This document shows positions 25,501-33,754 of a stretch of 64,000 bases of DNA, one piece after another. The translations under genes were made by a program, and so were the position numbers. Location of the stretch: contig NZ_AP027363.1 in the NCBI RefSeq assembly GCF_030295955.1, positions 1,364,001 to 1,428,000 on the forward strand, given 5' to 3'. The notes beneath the pieces were generated by a model. That model made no database searches and had not been told where the DNA came from. It saw only the letters and a program-made list of their open reading frames with translations. Positions within the stretch are counted from its first letter, which is position 1. The number at the start of each line of letters is the position of its first letter. The DNA is from Thalassotalea agarivorans (GTDB taxonomy: Bacteria > Pseudomonadota > Gammaproteobacteria > Enterobacterales > Alteromonadaceae).

Positions 25501-27205
25501 AGACACGTCAGTGGCAGGTACAATCAGCCAAACACTATCTTGGGATAGTGCACCAACAGAGGTTAGCTTAAACATTCTTTGGAGCCATGAATCTTTCGAA
25601 GGTAACTGGCAACTAAGTGAGTCTGACGTAACTGTGCCATTCGCAGCAAGCTGTTCTGGCGGCGGTGACGAAGGCGGTAATGATGAAGGTGGCGAAGATC
25701 CGGCACCTGAACCAGAGCCATCAGCAGAGCTACTAGGTAACTCATCTTTCGATAGTAGTGAAGGTTGGGGTGGTACTGACGGCATGGCAGAAAGCATTGT
25801 TGACGGTATCTTCTCAGCAAACGTAGCAGTAGCAGGTAACCCTTGGGATGTTAGCTTGAAGCAAAACCTAACCTTGGTTGCTGATACAGATTATGTATTA
25901 ACGTTTGATGCACGTTCAGACGATAGCCGTTCAATCATTGCCGGTCTTGGCTTAGACCAAGACCCTTGGACGAATGTTACTGAAACAGTCAACCTAACGA
26001 CTGAGTGGACTACGTATACGCTTTACCTAACAACCACTGGCTTTGGCGGCGAAAACAACCGTGTTTTCTTTGACATGGGTGCAGAAGCAGGTCAAGTGCA
26101 GTTAGACAATGTAAGCCTAATGCTTGCATCAGGTGATGATTCAGGTGATGAAGGCGGCAGTGATGTTGTTGTAACCGTTGCTCCAGCGTCTTTATTTGAA
26201 GAAGCAGTGCTTGATAACTGGGCAAGTTGGGACTGCTGTGCAGGTTCAACGCCAACTGTTGTAGCTGATGATGAAGCACACGGTATGGTGACAGAGTTCA
26301 CGGTAAATGGTGACACAGTATTAGGCTTTATGGGTCGTGACAACGGTGGTGCTTTAGACGCTAGCGGTGTATCAACCTTTAGCTTTGAAATGAAAGTTAC
26401 CTCTCTCCCAACACAAACAGATGCGCCTTGGTTACTGAAAATAGAATCAGGTGATGCAGCAAGCTATGTTGAAGTAAACCTAAGCACGAGTGCTGAAGGT
26501 GTAGTACCAAGCGAAGGTGTATGGCAAACCTATACCTTTGCTGTGGCAGACCTAGTAGCCGCAGGTGTTAACTTCAATCCAGCGAACATTGATGTTGTGA
26601 TGGTATTCCCAGCATGGGGTCAAGGTGCAGGTGCGGTATACCGTATCGACAACGTGACCTTTAGTGGTGAAGCAAGTAACGACGACGAAGGCGGCGATGT
26701 AAACCCTGCGCCTTCAGGTGCAGCTGCAATCGACTTTGAAACAGTAGGCAACGCGTTTACGTGGACTACTTTTGAAAACGATTCAAACCCAGCGTTAGAA
26801 ATCGTTTCTAACCCTTCTTCAGACGGCGTTAATAGCTCAGCAAATGTCGCTAAAATCACAGCACTAGCAGCGGGTCAACCGTGGGTTGGCGTTGAATCTG
26901 CGCACGGTGATTTTGGCCCATTAACGTTAGATGCTAATAACAGCACGGTAAAAATAATGGTGTACAAGTCGGTGATCAGTGATGTCGGCATTAAGTTTGC
27001 TATCGCAAACGGTGGCGCACAGCCTGAAATTAAAGTGTCAAACACTGTGGTAAATCAGTGGGAAGAATTGACCTTTGATTTCTCGCCTTACATTGGATTA
27101 ACCGAAGCGATTGATATTGACCAAATTATTATCTTCCCAGATTTTGATTTATCGGGTCGAGAGCAAGATAACGTTGTGTATTTCGACAACATTAGCTTTC
27201 AGTAA
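19508..27205 (+). CDS. Giant GH16 (laminarinase-type) lipoprotein with many beta-sandwich modules
   Basis: 2565 residues, far above the ~300-900 of usual GH16 enzymes. Signal with lipobox LVSC near residue 24. GH16 catalytic domain (about 45-350) with the ExDxxE site (E165, D167, E170 in GEIDLVEW) predicts endo-beta-1,3-glucan hydrolysis. Two module types follow. CBM4-like units (each ~140 aa, beginning N-x-x-F-x-S-x-x-x-WGGTDGM) sit near residues 968, 1118, 1458, 1787 and 2073. Larger units with the APWLLKIES and VFPAWGQGAGAVYRIDN signature sit near 385, 567, 755, 1271, 1606 and 2223 (possibly Exop_C-like). A Cys-bounded domain lies at ~1934-2050 and a distinct C-terminal sandwich at ~2402-2565. 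Linkers are Gly/Asp/Glu-rich. It probably acts at the outer surface on laminarin. Start: ATG after GGGAGA. Confidence 0.92.
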   Translation: MFKGRAFTLKRLTTLMVTTAALVSCGGDDISTETTITEIDTRTPSQDWQLVWSDEFDNSSLDMGKWSFEINCDGGGNSEEQCYTDSPENLFIEDGILNIVARPTEAGSGLTKPYTSSRIVTRGKGDFTYGRVEVRAKAPRGQGSWAAAWLMPTDSVYGTWPLSGEIDLVEWVNIGEVRADGDVDNHAHGTLHYGPMQGGTHSFTGTEYALPNASPADEFHVYAIEWEEGEIRWYIDDVLYAYQRDSKVTYRASDGAAAGLSETGWYTQIINEEDESEIVYEKAPYDQDFFIILNNAVGGNWAGRTHQAANYTVGDANGTIARGVDPAAYVDGNAYQVDYVRVYECAKDPVTGKGCATISSDYYADTFVTGAAPVPIPPVIPVPVGVDLYTEEKSAWDLVGAEYAELIDSGDEEYGEVIEFTVTDDTGEIGLSGAAYDATLLPDDALVEFDLRVVSQPTDTTAEWLFKVEYEMAEDSGEKSLGVDANDEEATELGAVVLTLAESLEGMSPETGVWQHYSFELGQLRALGLNSEKVRSVKVFPTVGKGSGAVFQVDNVTIGAAFEGAELLLFADEENPNWPMWDDQVSKGISDVPPVVVVDEDATYGNVAEFYIYENSVVGFTVRQDQGGSGYPFDASSLALTGAIEFDLKLIDPPANPNAPWYLKLESNGGTNLGGTAVDYRLPEPPVQGEWTRYSVSLNSLLQKGLDISAIDIALVFPQWGQGNGARFRIDNMIIHSTTVEDGGGSDVKGPDTTVYQELFTLYDDAVRSGWTLWDCCAFLPQVEVVDDEEHNYAVEFTIGAGPEGGTVVGFWGRSSGEKLDLSPITSNGVLRFDLKVMTMPEDENTAWLLKVESSNATGNTFAELNLTDSKQGVAPTLGEWQTYSFPLVDLAGAGLNLTEVDLFMIFPEWIKGLGSVYRIDNVFIGIPEGDENPYGEGTGGGTGGGDDQDDGGDTGGDDGGNQEIGVELIENSDFSSSNGWGGTDGMVESIANGIFSADVAVAGNPWDVSLKQNMALLANATYTLTFDARSDDSRSIIAGLGLDEAPWTNVAETVSLTPEWTTYTFTMTIAEWGINNSRVFFDMGAEAGQVQLDNVSVVLVEGGTGGDDNSGEDPVAGELLTNSAFDSSDGWGGTDGMVESIANGIFSADVAVAGNPWDVSLKQNLTLVADTDYVLTFDARSDDSRSIIAGLGLDQDPWTNVTETVNLTTEWATYTVNLTTTGFGGENNRVFFDMGAEAGQVQLDNVSLMVASGDDNSDDEGNGDVVVTVAPASIFEEAMLANWAGWDCCAGSTPSIVADDEAHGMVTEFMVNGDTVLGFNGRDNGGALDASGVSTFSFDMKVTSLPTQNDAPWLLKIESGDATSYVEVNLSTSAEGVVPSEGVWQTYTFAMADLAAAGVNFNAANIDIVMVFPAWGQGAGAVYRIDNVSFSGESSGDEGGNDEGGEDPAPEPEPSTELVGNSSFDSSEGWGGTDGMAESIVDGIFSANVAVAGNPWDVSLKQNLTLVADTDYVLTFDARSDDSRSIIAGLGLDQDPWTNVTETVNLTTEWTTYTLYLTTTGFGGENNRVFFDMGAEAGQVQLDNVSLMLASGDDSGDEGGSDVVVTVAPASLFEEAVLDNWASWDCCAGSTPTVVADDEAHGMVTEFTVNGDTVLGFMGRDNGGALDASGVSTFSFEMKVTSLPTQTDAPWLLKIESGDAASYVEVNLSTSAEGVVPSEGVWQTYTFAVADLVAAGVNFNPANIDVVMVFPAWGQGAGAVYRIDNVTFSGEASNDDEGDVGGEAGAELLVNNGFDSADNWGGTDGMAESIANGIFSADVAVAGNAWDVSLKQNVDLMVDTAYVLTFDARSDDSRSVIAGLGLDEAPWNNVIETVALTTEWVTYTVNLTTNGFGGANNRVFFDMGAEAGQVELDNVSLVLADAGEGDGGVDPGNDGLSAYCHAQVFHFGNSDIANSAALLTIENVDATTMKITVAPATDDLIDVLVIAGAHGGTPGAQDTSVAGTISQTLSWDSAPTEVSLNILWSHESFEGNWQLSESDVTVPFAASCSGGGDEGGNDEGGEDPAPEPEPSAELLGNSSFDSSEGWGGTDGMAESIVDGIFSANVAVAGNPWDVSLKQNLTLVADTDYVLTFDARSDDSRSIIAGLGLDQDPWTNVTETVNLTTEWTTYTLYLTTTGFGGENNRVFFDMGAEAGQVQLDNVSLMLASGDDSGDEGGSDVVVTVAPASLFEEAVLDNWASWDCCAGSTPTVVADDEAHGMVTEFTVNGDTVLGFMGRDNGGALDASGVSTFSFEMKVTSLPTQTDAPWLLKIESGDAASYVEVNLSTSAEGVVPSEGVWQTYTFAVADLVAAGVNFNPANIDVVMVFPAWGQGAGAVYRIDNVTFSGEASNDDEGGDVNPAPSGAAAIDFETVGNAFTWTTFENDSNPALEIVSNPSSDGVNSSANVAKITALAAGQPWVGVESAHGDFGPLTLDANNSTVKIMVYKSVISDVGIKFAIANGGAQPEIKVSNTVVNQWEELTFDFSPYIGLTEAIDIDQIIIFPDFDLSGREQDNVVYFDNISFQ
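23814..24842 (+). repeat. Near-identical internal direct repeat, copy 1
   Basis: About 1029 bp, one CBM4-like plus one Exop_C-like module and linker, repeated at 25662-26690 with a constant 1848-bp offset and only a few substitutions. It is within the GH16 reading frame and keeps the frame. Confidence 0.93.
25662..26690 (+). repeat. Near-identical internal direct repeat, copy 2
   Basis: Partner of 23814-24842. Differences visible to the eye are a few silent or conservative changes around the start of the CBM4-like unit and the linker end. Its presence implies a recent duplication or ongoing gene conversion. Confidence 0.93.
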
Positions 27206-27256
27206 TTGAGTCTAGGCAACACGCCTAATGTTAATTGAACTTTGATACAACCAAGC

Positions 27257-27287
27257 CCCTTTGCTGTCCCGTCGGGAGAGCAAAGGG
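27257..27287 (+). other. Intercistronic stem-loop between GH16 and TonB receptor genes
   Basis: CCCTTTGCT/AGCAAAGGG (27257-27265 and 27279-27287) has a small inner CCC/GGG stem. It is followed by CCAAAATAAAATAAG, not a T-run, so it is more likely an mRNA-stabilising or partially terminating element than a strict terminator. Confidence 0.6.
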
Positions 27288-27311
27288 CCAAAATAAAATA
27301 AGAAGGTCATT

Positions 27312-30300
27312 GTGAAAAAGATGAACTTAAAAATTAATAAAATATCGTTGTCAGTGCTGTTGGCTCTTGGCTCAACCATGTTAATGCCTAGTTATGCTTT
27401 TGCGCAGGAAGAAGACGCTGCGCAGGCAGAAAATCAAGAACCAGAACTAGAGGTTATTGAAATTAAGGGTATTCGCGGCAGTATGATCCGTTCGATGGAT
27501 CTTAAACGTGACGCGTCAGGTATTGTCGATGCGATATCTGCAGAAGAAATGGGTAAATTCCCAGACACTAACTTAGCTGAATCGTTAGGACGTATTACCG
27601 GTGTATCTGTTAGTCGTCAAAACGGTGAAGGTAGCCAAATCACGGTACGTGGTTTTGGACCAGAATTTAACCTTGTGACGCTAAACGGCCGTCAAATGCC
27701 AGGTACCGGTTTTACGCGTTCATTTAGTTTTGAAAACTTATCGTCTGAAGGCGTAAGTGCTTTAGAAATTCAAAAATCGGCGCGCGCTGAAACACCAACG
27801 GGTGGTTTGGGTGCAACGGTTAATATCGTGACAACAAAACCTCTGTCTAATCCGGGCACGCAAGGCTCGTTTATGGCAAAAGGTATTTACGATGAATCAA
27901 ACGTAAAATATGACGATATCACGCCAGAAATTGCTGGTGTGGTTAGTAGTACCATGTTTGACGATATGTTTGGTGTGTCGTTAAGTTTTTCACACCAACG
28001 CCGCGATTTTCGTAAGCAACAAGCTAATATTCAAGGTTGGCAATACGGTGAAGTCGTTTATGAAGAAAACGATGCGGGCGACATGGTACCGGTTGAAAAG
28101 GGTATAGGTCGTTTACCTACGCTAGATGAAAGCCGATTTGTTGACCCAAGAGCGGTTGACGGTAACGGTGAACGCGTTGGCGCACATTACTTTCCAAAGG
28201 ATATGAACTTTGGTTATGAAGACGTGCGTCGCGAGCGTAACAATGGTCAGTTAACACTGCAATTTGAACCGTTTGAAGGATTACGTTTTACTGCCGATTA
28301 CACAGCAACGCAGGCTACTACAGCGGTAGAGTCTTATGGTTGGGGTATTTGGAACAACTTTGGCTCAAACATCATAGGTTATGAGCTCGATGCAAACGGT
28401 ACGGCTGTTTATGCTGATATTGCAGGTGACGATGGTTCATTTACGGCAAGTAAGGGCACTACAGAGGTAGATAATTCGTCGCTTGGTTTCAATATGGATT
28501 GGCAGCTTACCGACAACATCAATGTGGTACTAGACTACCATGACTCAAGCAGTAAAGTAGACAATGGCGCAGATAGCGGCAGTGGTAGCCAAGGCCAAGT
28601 GATTTTAGGATCGGACAAATTGACGTCTAAAATCTTCGATTATCGAAATGGCGATATTCCACATTACACCATTAATTGGGACAACGGCACCAATGAATTA
28701 ATGGCAAGCGAGATAGATTCAAACTTTAGCCAGTTTATTCATTCGCCGGGTGAATCTGAAATCGAACAAGTACAGTTGCATTTTACTTGGGCAACAGACA
28801 TGGAATACCTGACGGTTGTTAAGTTTGGTGCTGCGCGCACTGACCAATCACTAACTGCACGCAATGGCTGGAGTGGCCTGCGCGGTGGCCCAGGTTTTAA
28901 TCCAAGTTTCACTGCGATTTTCCCTGATGACATGTTTATCCAACAAAGCACTAGTGGCTTTTTGGATCAATTCAAAAGTGGTGGCGACAACCTAGCGCCT
29001 CATTATTTCTATACCTTTGACTTTGACGAAGCGGTATCACGTCAATTAGCGGTACTAACAGAAGACCTTATGGGTGATAACGTATACACCACGGACCCAT
29101 ATTTTGCTCAAGATATCTCGAGTCGCGTAGACGAAGTTACAGATAGTTTTTATGTTCAAACCGATTTTGAATTTGAAATTGGTGAGATGTACTTAGGCGT
29201 TAATGCCGGTTTACGTTACGAAACAACTGACGTGAGCAGCCCGTCAGAGGACAATGTACCTCAGCAAGTTAATTGGGTATCAGCAGGTGAGTGGATTACC
29301 ATTTACCAAGCAGATCCAGTGCCAAGCTCTAATTCATCATCGTATGACATCTTGTTGCCAATGATTGACTTCAAACTAGATGTTACCGACGACATTGTGG
29401 CGCGTTTATCATTAGGTAAAACCATGACGCGCTCTGGCTTAGGTAACTTGTTAGGCGGTACTTCTTATACGGGCAGCCCGAAGATTGGTGCGCGTACAGG
29501 CTCTCGTGGTAATACAGCGCTGAAGCCGTTTGTGTCGAACAACATCGATCTTTCATTTGAATATTACTATGAAGAGGGTAGCTACCTATCGATTGGTTTG
29601 TTTAAGAAAGACGTAGACGACTGGATAGCGAGCTCTACCTTAAACACAACCTTAGATGGCGTACATGACATCTATTTAGGTGAGCGTTGGAACCAAGCCG
29701 TTAACCAAATTGAACAACGTGGTGAAGTTGCCACTGATTCAGCTATTTTCCAACAATTTTTGGTGAATGGTTACGGTAACGCCGATGGAGCAATCGAAGC
29801 CGATCCTGCGACAGACCCACTCTTAGATTGGAGCATTAGCTCGCCAGAAAACGTCGATAAACGTTCAGTACAAGGTGCTGAATTTGCGATGCAACACCTT
29901 ATCGGTGATACAGGTTTTGGTTTTGCTGTGAATGCAACATTTGTTAATGGTGACGTTGAATATGACCCATATATCAATGCCGAGCAGCCAGTTCTGCCAG
30001 GTTTAAGTGATTCAGCTAACTTACAGCTGTTTTACGACCTAGACGGACTATCTGTGAAAGCAACTTACTCTTGGCGTGATAAGTACCTGATTGGTTTAGG
30101 CCAAGCACAAGGTACAACGGAGGATTCACCGCCGCAATACGCTAAGCAATATGGTCAATGGGACATCAGTGTTAACTATGACGTTACAGAAAATATCACC
30201 GTATTCTTAGAGGGCGTGAACATTAATAACGAAACGGAAGTAGGTTATGGCCGTTTTGAGAATCAGTTCTTGTACGCACGCCAATATGGACCTCGTTACG

Positions 30301-30326
30301 CTCTAGGCGGTAGATTCAAGTTTTAA
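27312..30326 (+). CDS. TonB-dependent outer-membrane receptor (glucan oligosaccharides, inferred)
   Basis: 1004 residues from GTG 27312 (Shine-Dalgarno AGAAGG). Signal peptide (about 1-32, ending AFAQ). A plug domain (about 60-170) has FPDTNLAESLGRITGVSVSR and a VRGFGPEFNLVTLNGRQMP segment, typical of the TonB-Xanthomonas/Caulobacter carbohydrate receptor group. The 22-strand barrel ends YALGGRFKF with the terminal aromatic. It imports ligands across the outer membrane using TonB-ExbBD energy. It lies downstream of the giant GH16, so products of that enzyme (beta-1,3-oligosaccharides) are the expected ligand. A strong terminator follows. Confidence 0.93.
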   Translation: MKKMNLKINKISLSVLLALGSTMLMPSYAFAQEEDAAQAENQEPELEVIEIKGIRGSMIRSMDLKRDASGIVDAISAEEMGKFPDTNLAESLGRITGVSVSRQNGEGSQITVRGFGPEFNLVTLNGRQMPGTGFTRSFSFENLSSEGVSALEIQKSARAETPTGGLGATVNIVTTKPLSNPGTQGSFMAKGIYDESNVKYDDITPEIAGVVSSTMFDDMFGVSLSFSHQRRDFRKQQANIQGWQYGEVVYEENDAGDMVPVEKGIGRLPTLDESRFVDPRAVDGNGERVGAHYFPKDMNFGYEDVRRERNNGQLTLQFEPFEGLRFTADYTATQATTAVESYGWGIWNNFGSNIIGYELDANGTAVYADIAGDDGSFTASKGTTEVDNSSLGFNMDWQLTDNINVVLDYHDSSSKVDNGADSGSGSQGQVILGSDKLTSKIFDYRNGDIPHYTINWDNGTNELMASEIDSNFSQFIHSPGESEIEQVQLHFTWATDMEYLTVVKFGAARTDQSLTARNGWSGLRGGPGFNPSFTAIFPDDMFIQQSTSGFLDQFKSGGDNLAPHYFYTFDFDEAVSRQLAVLTEDLMGDNVYTTDPYFAQDISSRVDEVTDSFYVQTDFEFEIGEMYLGVNAGLRYETTDVSSPSEDNVPQQVNWVSAGEWITIYQADPVPSSNSSSYDILLPMIDFKLDVTDDIVARLSLGKTMTRSGLGNLLGGTSYTGSPKIGARTGSRGNTALKPFVSNNIDLSFEYYYEEGSYLSIGLFKKDVDDWIASSTLNTTLDGVHDIYLGERWNQAVNQIEQRGEVATDSAIFQQFLVNGYGNADGAIEADPATDPLLDWSISSPENVDKRSVQGAEFAMQHLIGDTGFGFAVNATFVNGDVEYDPYINAEQPVLPGLSDSANLQLFYDLDGLSVKATYSWRDKYLIGLGQAQGTTEDSPPQYAKQYGQWDISVNYDVTENITVFLEGVNINNETEVGYGRFENQFLYARQYGPRYALGGRFKF

Positions 30327-30339
30327 CCGTCTCTCTCAC

Positions 30340-30367
30340 AGCCATCGCTTTGCGATGGCTTTTTTTT
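30340..30367 (+). terminator. Rho-independent terminator after the TonB receptor
   Basis: A 9-bp stem AGCCATCGC/GCGATGGCT (30340-30348 and 30352-30360) with a TTT loop is followed by seven T. It closes the GH16-receptor transcription unit. Confidence 0.92.
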
Positions 30368-30426
30368 AACGAATATTAGCGACCAGCCAAAACAACTATG
30401 GCTGATCGCCGAAATTAGGTATTCGC

Positions 30427-33400
30427 ATGATGTTTAAAAGCAAAGCACGAGATTTTGTGTGCATGGCAACAATTGTATTGCTATCTGGGTGTGGTGGTGG
30501 CAGTGATTCACCGCAACAAGAGGTTGAGCCAACACCAACGGTATCGCCCGATACCTTAGCTCCTGTCATTATTTTAAATGGTGATGAATATATTGAAATT
30601 ACCCAAGGGGATGTATTTGAAGACCCTGGGGCAACGGTATCTGATAACCGCGATACCAATGTAACTTTAGTTGTTTCAGGGAGTGTAGACACTGATGTCG
30701 TGGGGCAGTATCAACTAACCTATAGCGCCGAAGATAGTGCCGGTAACAAGACTGAAAAAGTGCGCACTGTCGAGGTAATGGCTGCGCCAGAACCTGAACC
30801 AGAACCGGAGCCAGAACCAGAAATAGTCAATGTTATTGTGCAAGCACAAGACTATATTAACTATTCAGATTCAGATGCTGGCAATAATGGCGGTCAGTAT
30901 CGCAATGATGACGTTGATATAGAAGCCACCACTGATACCAATGGTGAATACAATGTCGGTTGGACGGTAAGAGATGAATGGCTTGAATATTCTCTTGAAA
31001 CCTCAAAAGCAAGCTATCAAGTGAGTGCACGAGTGGCCTCGCTTGTTGGTGGTGGTCAGTTTCGGTTAAGCATTAATGGTAAACAAATAACTTCGGAGAT
31101 ATTGCCTAATACTGGTGCATGGCAAACTTACCAAACGGTGCAAGTGGGCGCGTTTGCACTAGAAGAGGGTACACATACCTTAAGGCTTACCGTGATTACC
31201 GGTGATTTTAATTTAAACTGGCTAGCATTTGATGTAGTTGCAGACCAAGATGCAGATGGCGTTGCAGATACTAATGATAGTTGTCCTGATACGCAAGCAG
31301 GCGCTGATGTTAATGACATCGGTTGCCCAGATTCTGATGGTGACGGCGTTGATGATAGTGTTGATATTTGCCCTGACACTCCAGCAGACGATATCGTAGA
31401 TGCCGAGGGGTGCACAGTGGTGCAACCGCAAGATGAAGTTGCTGCGCAAAACAATATATTAGTCGGCGGTGAAGATACCTCTAAACCGGGCTATAGCTTG
31501 TATGTGTTTGATAATGACTTGGGTCAAAGTGGCAGTACTTGTACTGGAGCGTGCCAGCAAAATTGGCCGCCACTATTGCTTGTAGATGACGCCCCTTCTG
31601 GTGTTAGTCAGCTTAATACGATCACCCGTAGCGATGGTTCGAAACAAGTCACTTATGACGGTAGGCCGCTATATTTTTACATTGGTGATGATAATCCCGG
31701 TGACACTAACGGTAACAGTGGCCCATGGCATATTGTTGAGCTTGGCCTAGTGGGGGATTTTGTTGCCCTATTTAATAGTGCCACCAAACTTGCCCCTGTC
31801 GCTTCATTTATGCGAGAAGACGGCGTTGCTGTTACTCGTTTAGCCGATAGAGGCCGCGATCGTCATGCCAAAGACATTACTTTCCAAGATCATTATGACC
31901 ACTTTCTAGCTCATTATTGGGAGTATCGTACAGCCCGTATTCAACTGGAAGATTATACGCCGCTGGGGCAAAGTCTAATTCGCGTTACTTGGATTACCGA
32001 AGCAGAGCTTGGTGCTAGAGAATTTAGGGTATGGTACAACGGCTTAACGGCGACAGGTCAGTTTAACTTCAACCCTCAAAAAGAAGAGGAGAAAGTTAAT
32101 CCGGCAGAAACTGGCACTGTGTATGTTGGACGTGGCACATGGGACGAAAACTTTGTCAAAGTGAGTGAAGAGGGGCATCAGTTTAAATACACGTTAGATA
32201 TTGTTGACGAGTGGCAGTCAAATGGTCCGATTATTCCTCTGACAACTGGCAGAAGAATGGAGTTTGAAGCGAGTCAGTTCCTACTCGCACCGCCGGCAGG
32301 TACGCGTTTAAACTATTATGGTACAACGTTTTTGTACCTGACAGGTCAGCCTGGCGTACATCCGTTCGAATGGGATAGAAACGAATATGACGATAGTTAC
32401 CCAATTCCAGAAAAAGGCTTATCAGGAGGCGGCACGACACTAGGTTACAACTATAGTGAAGAGCCAGCGGGTCGCTTTATGGGGATGGCGACGAATATGA
32501 GCGCGGAGAATGCTCAGCCATGGGTAGAAGGGCGCAGAGTGCATCATACTGATTTTGAAACCGGTGAGCACGATGAACGTTTAGATAACATCATTTGGAC
32601 AGAGCAAATTGACAAAGCCGGTCCGCATTACATCAATCAAGCATGTGCTAATTGCCATATTCGTAATGGTCGCGCTTTAGTGGCTGATGTTGGTGGTAGT
32701 TTAGATAAATGGGTATTTAAAATTGGTGATGAAAATGGCGAGCCAGATCCTCTGAAGGGGCGCGTTCTTCAACCTGAAATAGCTGATGGCGTATCAGGCG
32801 TACCCAGTGAGGGCGATGTCACATTAGGTGCTTGGACCGAGCTTGAAAACGGCTTACGTTCGCCTAACTATGTGTTTACCGGCGGCACACCTGTTAAATT
32901 TTCTGCTCGTATCGCGCCACAACTGGTTGGTTTAGGCTTGTTGGAGGCAATTACAGAAACCGATATTTTGGCTTGGGAAGATGCTGATGATAGCGACAAC
33001 GATGGTATATCTGGGCGCGTGTCTCAGGTAGCAGATCCGGTTACAGGTGATAAACGTGTTGGTCGCTTTGGTTACAAGGCAAGTACCGCAAGTTTGTTGC
33101 ACCAAGTTGCTGCTGCCTTTAATACGGATATCGGTGTTATGACATCGGTTATGCCAACACCTGATTGTGGTGAAAACCAAGTGGGGTGCGGTACGGCAGG
33201 CGCAGAGCTAGACGATGAGAATCTCAACAAGCTTGTAAAATACGTGGCGTTACTTGGCGTGCCAGCAAGACGAAACTATGACGATGTGGCGGGTGAAAAC
33301 CTGTTTAATCAAATAGGTTGTAATGACTGTCATCGCGCAAGCTTTACCACATCGCCTTATCATCCATTGGCAGAGTTACGCAGCCAGACAATTTATCCTT

Positions 33401-33735
33401 ACACTGACATGTTGTTACATGACATGGGTGAAGGGTTAGCGGACAACCTTGCGGATGGCAGTGCAAGTGGCGCGGAATGGCGTACAGCACCGCTTTGGGG
33501 ATTAGGTCACGCGGTTGATGTTATGGTACGAGACGACAAGGCGAACGATTCGGTGTCGTTGGCGCAAAGTGCTAGCGATATAAACCGTGTTGGCTTCTTG
33601 CATGATGGAAGAGCCAGAACTATCGAAGAAGCAATCTTATGGCATGGTGGCGAAGGTTTAGCGTCTAAACAGGCCTATGAAGCGCTGAATGATAGCGAAA
33701 AAGCTTCAGTGTTAGCGTTTTTAAACTCATTGTAA
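30427..33735 (+). CDS. CBM6 / COG4315 / di-heme oxidoreductase-like lipoprotein
   Basis: 1102 residues. Lipoprotein signal (LLSGC, about 17-21). Order: DUF5011-like Ig sandwich (about 38-118); acidic EPEP linker; CBM6 carbohydrate-binding module (about 136-273; the DEWLEY signature is visible); thrombospondin type 3 calcium repeats (about 272-335, DxDxDGxxD motifs); COG4315-type secreted lipoprotein repeat (about 339-438); DHOR-type di-heme oxidoreductase domain (about 445-1102). Two c-heme sites: CANCH at 740-744 and CNDCH at 965-969. This predicts a surface redox protein tethered to polysaccharide; electron delivery to carbohydrate-active oxidases is a possibility. Own transcript after the upstream terminator; a terminator follows. 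Cytochrome maturation would need the Ccm system elsewhere. Confidence 0.88.
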   Translation: MMFKSKARDFVCMATIVLLSGCGGGSDSPQQEVEPTPTVSPDTLAPVIILNGDEYIEITQGDVFEDPGATVSDNRDTNVTLVVSGSVDTDVVGQYQLTYSAEDSAGNKTEKVRTVEVMAAPEPEPEPEPEPEIVNVIVQAQDYINYSDSDAGNNGGQYRNDDVDIEATTDTNGEYNVGWTVRDEWLEYSLETSKASYQVSARVASLVGGGQFRLSINGKQITSEILPNTGAWQTYQTVQVGAFALEEGTHTLRLTVITGDFNLNWLAFDVVADQDADGVADTNDSCPDTQAGADVNDIGCPDSDGDGVDDSVDICPDTPADDIVDAEGCTVVQPQDEVAAQNNILVGGEDTSKPGYSLYVFDNDLGQSGSTCTGACQQNWPPLLLVDDAPSGVSQLNTITRSDGSKQVTYDGRPLYFYIGDDNPGDTNGNSGPWHIVELGLVGDFVALFNSATKLAPVASFMREDGVAVTRLADRGRDRHAKDITFQDHYDHFLAHYWEYRTARIQLEDYTPLGQSLIRVTWITEAELGAREFRVWYNGLTATGQFNFNPQKEEEKVNPAETGTVYVGRGTWDENFVKVSEEGHQFKYTLDIVDEWQSNGPIIPLTTGRRMEFEASQFLLAPPAGTRLNYYGTTFLYLTGQPGVHPFEWDRNEYDDSYPIPEKGLSGGGTTLGYNYSEEPAGRFMGMATNMSAENAQPWVEGRRVHHTDFETGEHDERLDNIIWTEQIDKAGPHYINQACANCHIRNGRALVADVGGSLDKWVFKIGDENGEPDPLKGRVLQPEIADGVSGVPSEGDVTLGAWTELENGLRSPNYVFTGGTPVKFSARIAPQLVGLGLLEAITETDILAWEDADDSDNDGISGRVSQVADPVTGDKRVGRFGYKASTASLLHQVAAAFNTDIGVMTSVMPTPDCGENQVGCGTAGAELDDENLNKLVKYVALLGVPARRNYDDVAGENLFNQIGCNDCHRASFTTSPYHPLAELRSQTIYPYTDMLLHDMGEGLADNLADGSASGAEWRTAPLWGLGHAVDVMVRDDKANDSVSLAQSASDINRVGFLHDGRARTIEEAILWHGGEGLASKQAYEALNDSEKASVLAFLNSL

Positions 33736-33754
33736 TAGTAGTAGACACAAAAAA

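Noticed and set aside
22411-26690. Possible CRISPR or tandem-repeat array
   Set aside because: Repeat units are hundreds of bases long, in frame and protein-coding. There is no short repeat-spacer pattern.
22253-26859. Many 70-106-codon open frames on the minus strand under the GH16 array
   Set aside because: They recur at the same offset as the repeat modules and are antisense shadows of repetitive coding DNA. Serine/proline-rich translations are typical of such shadows.
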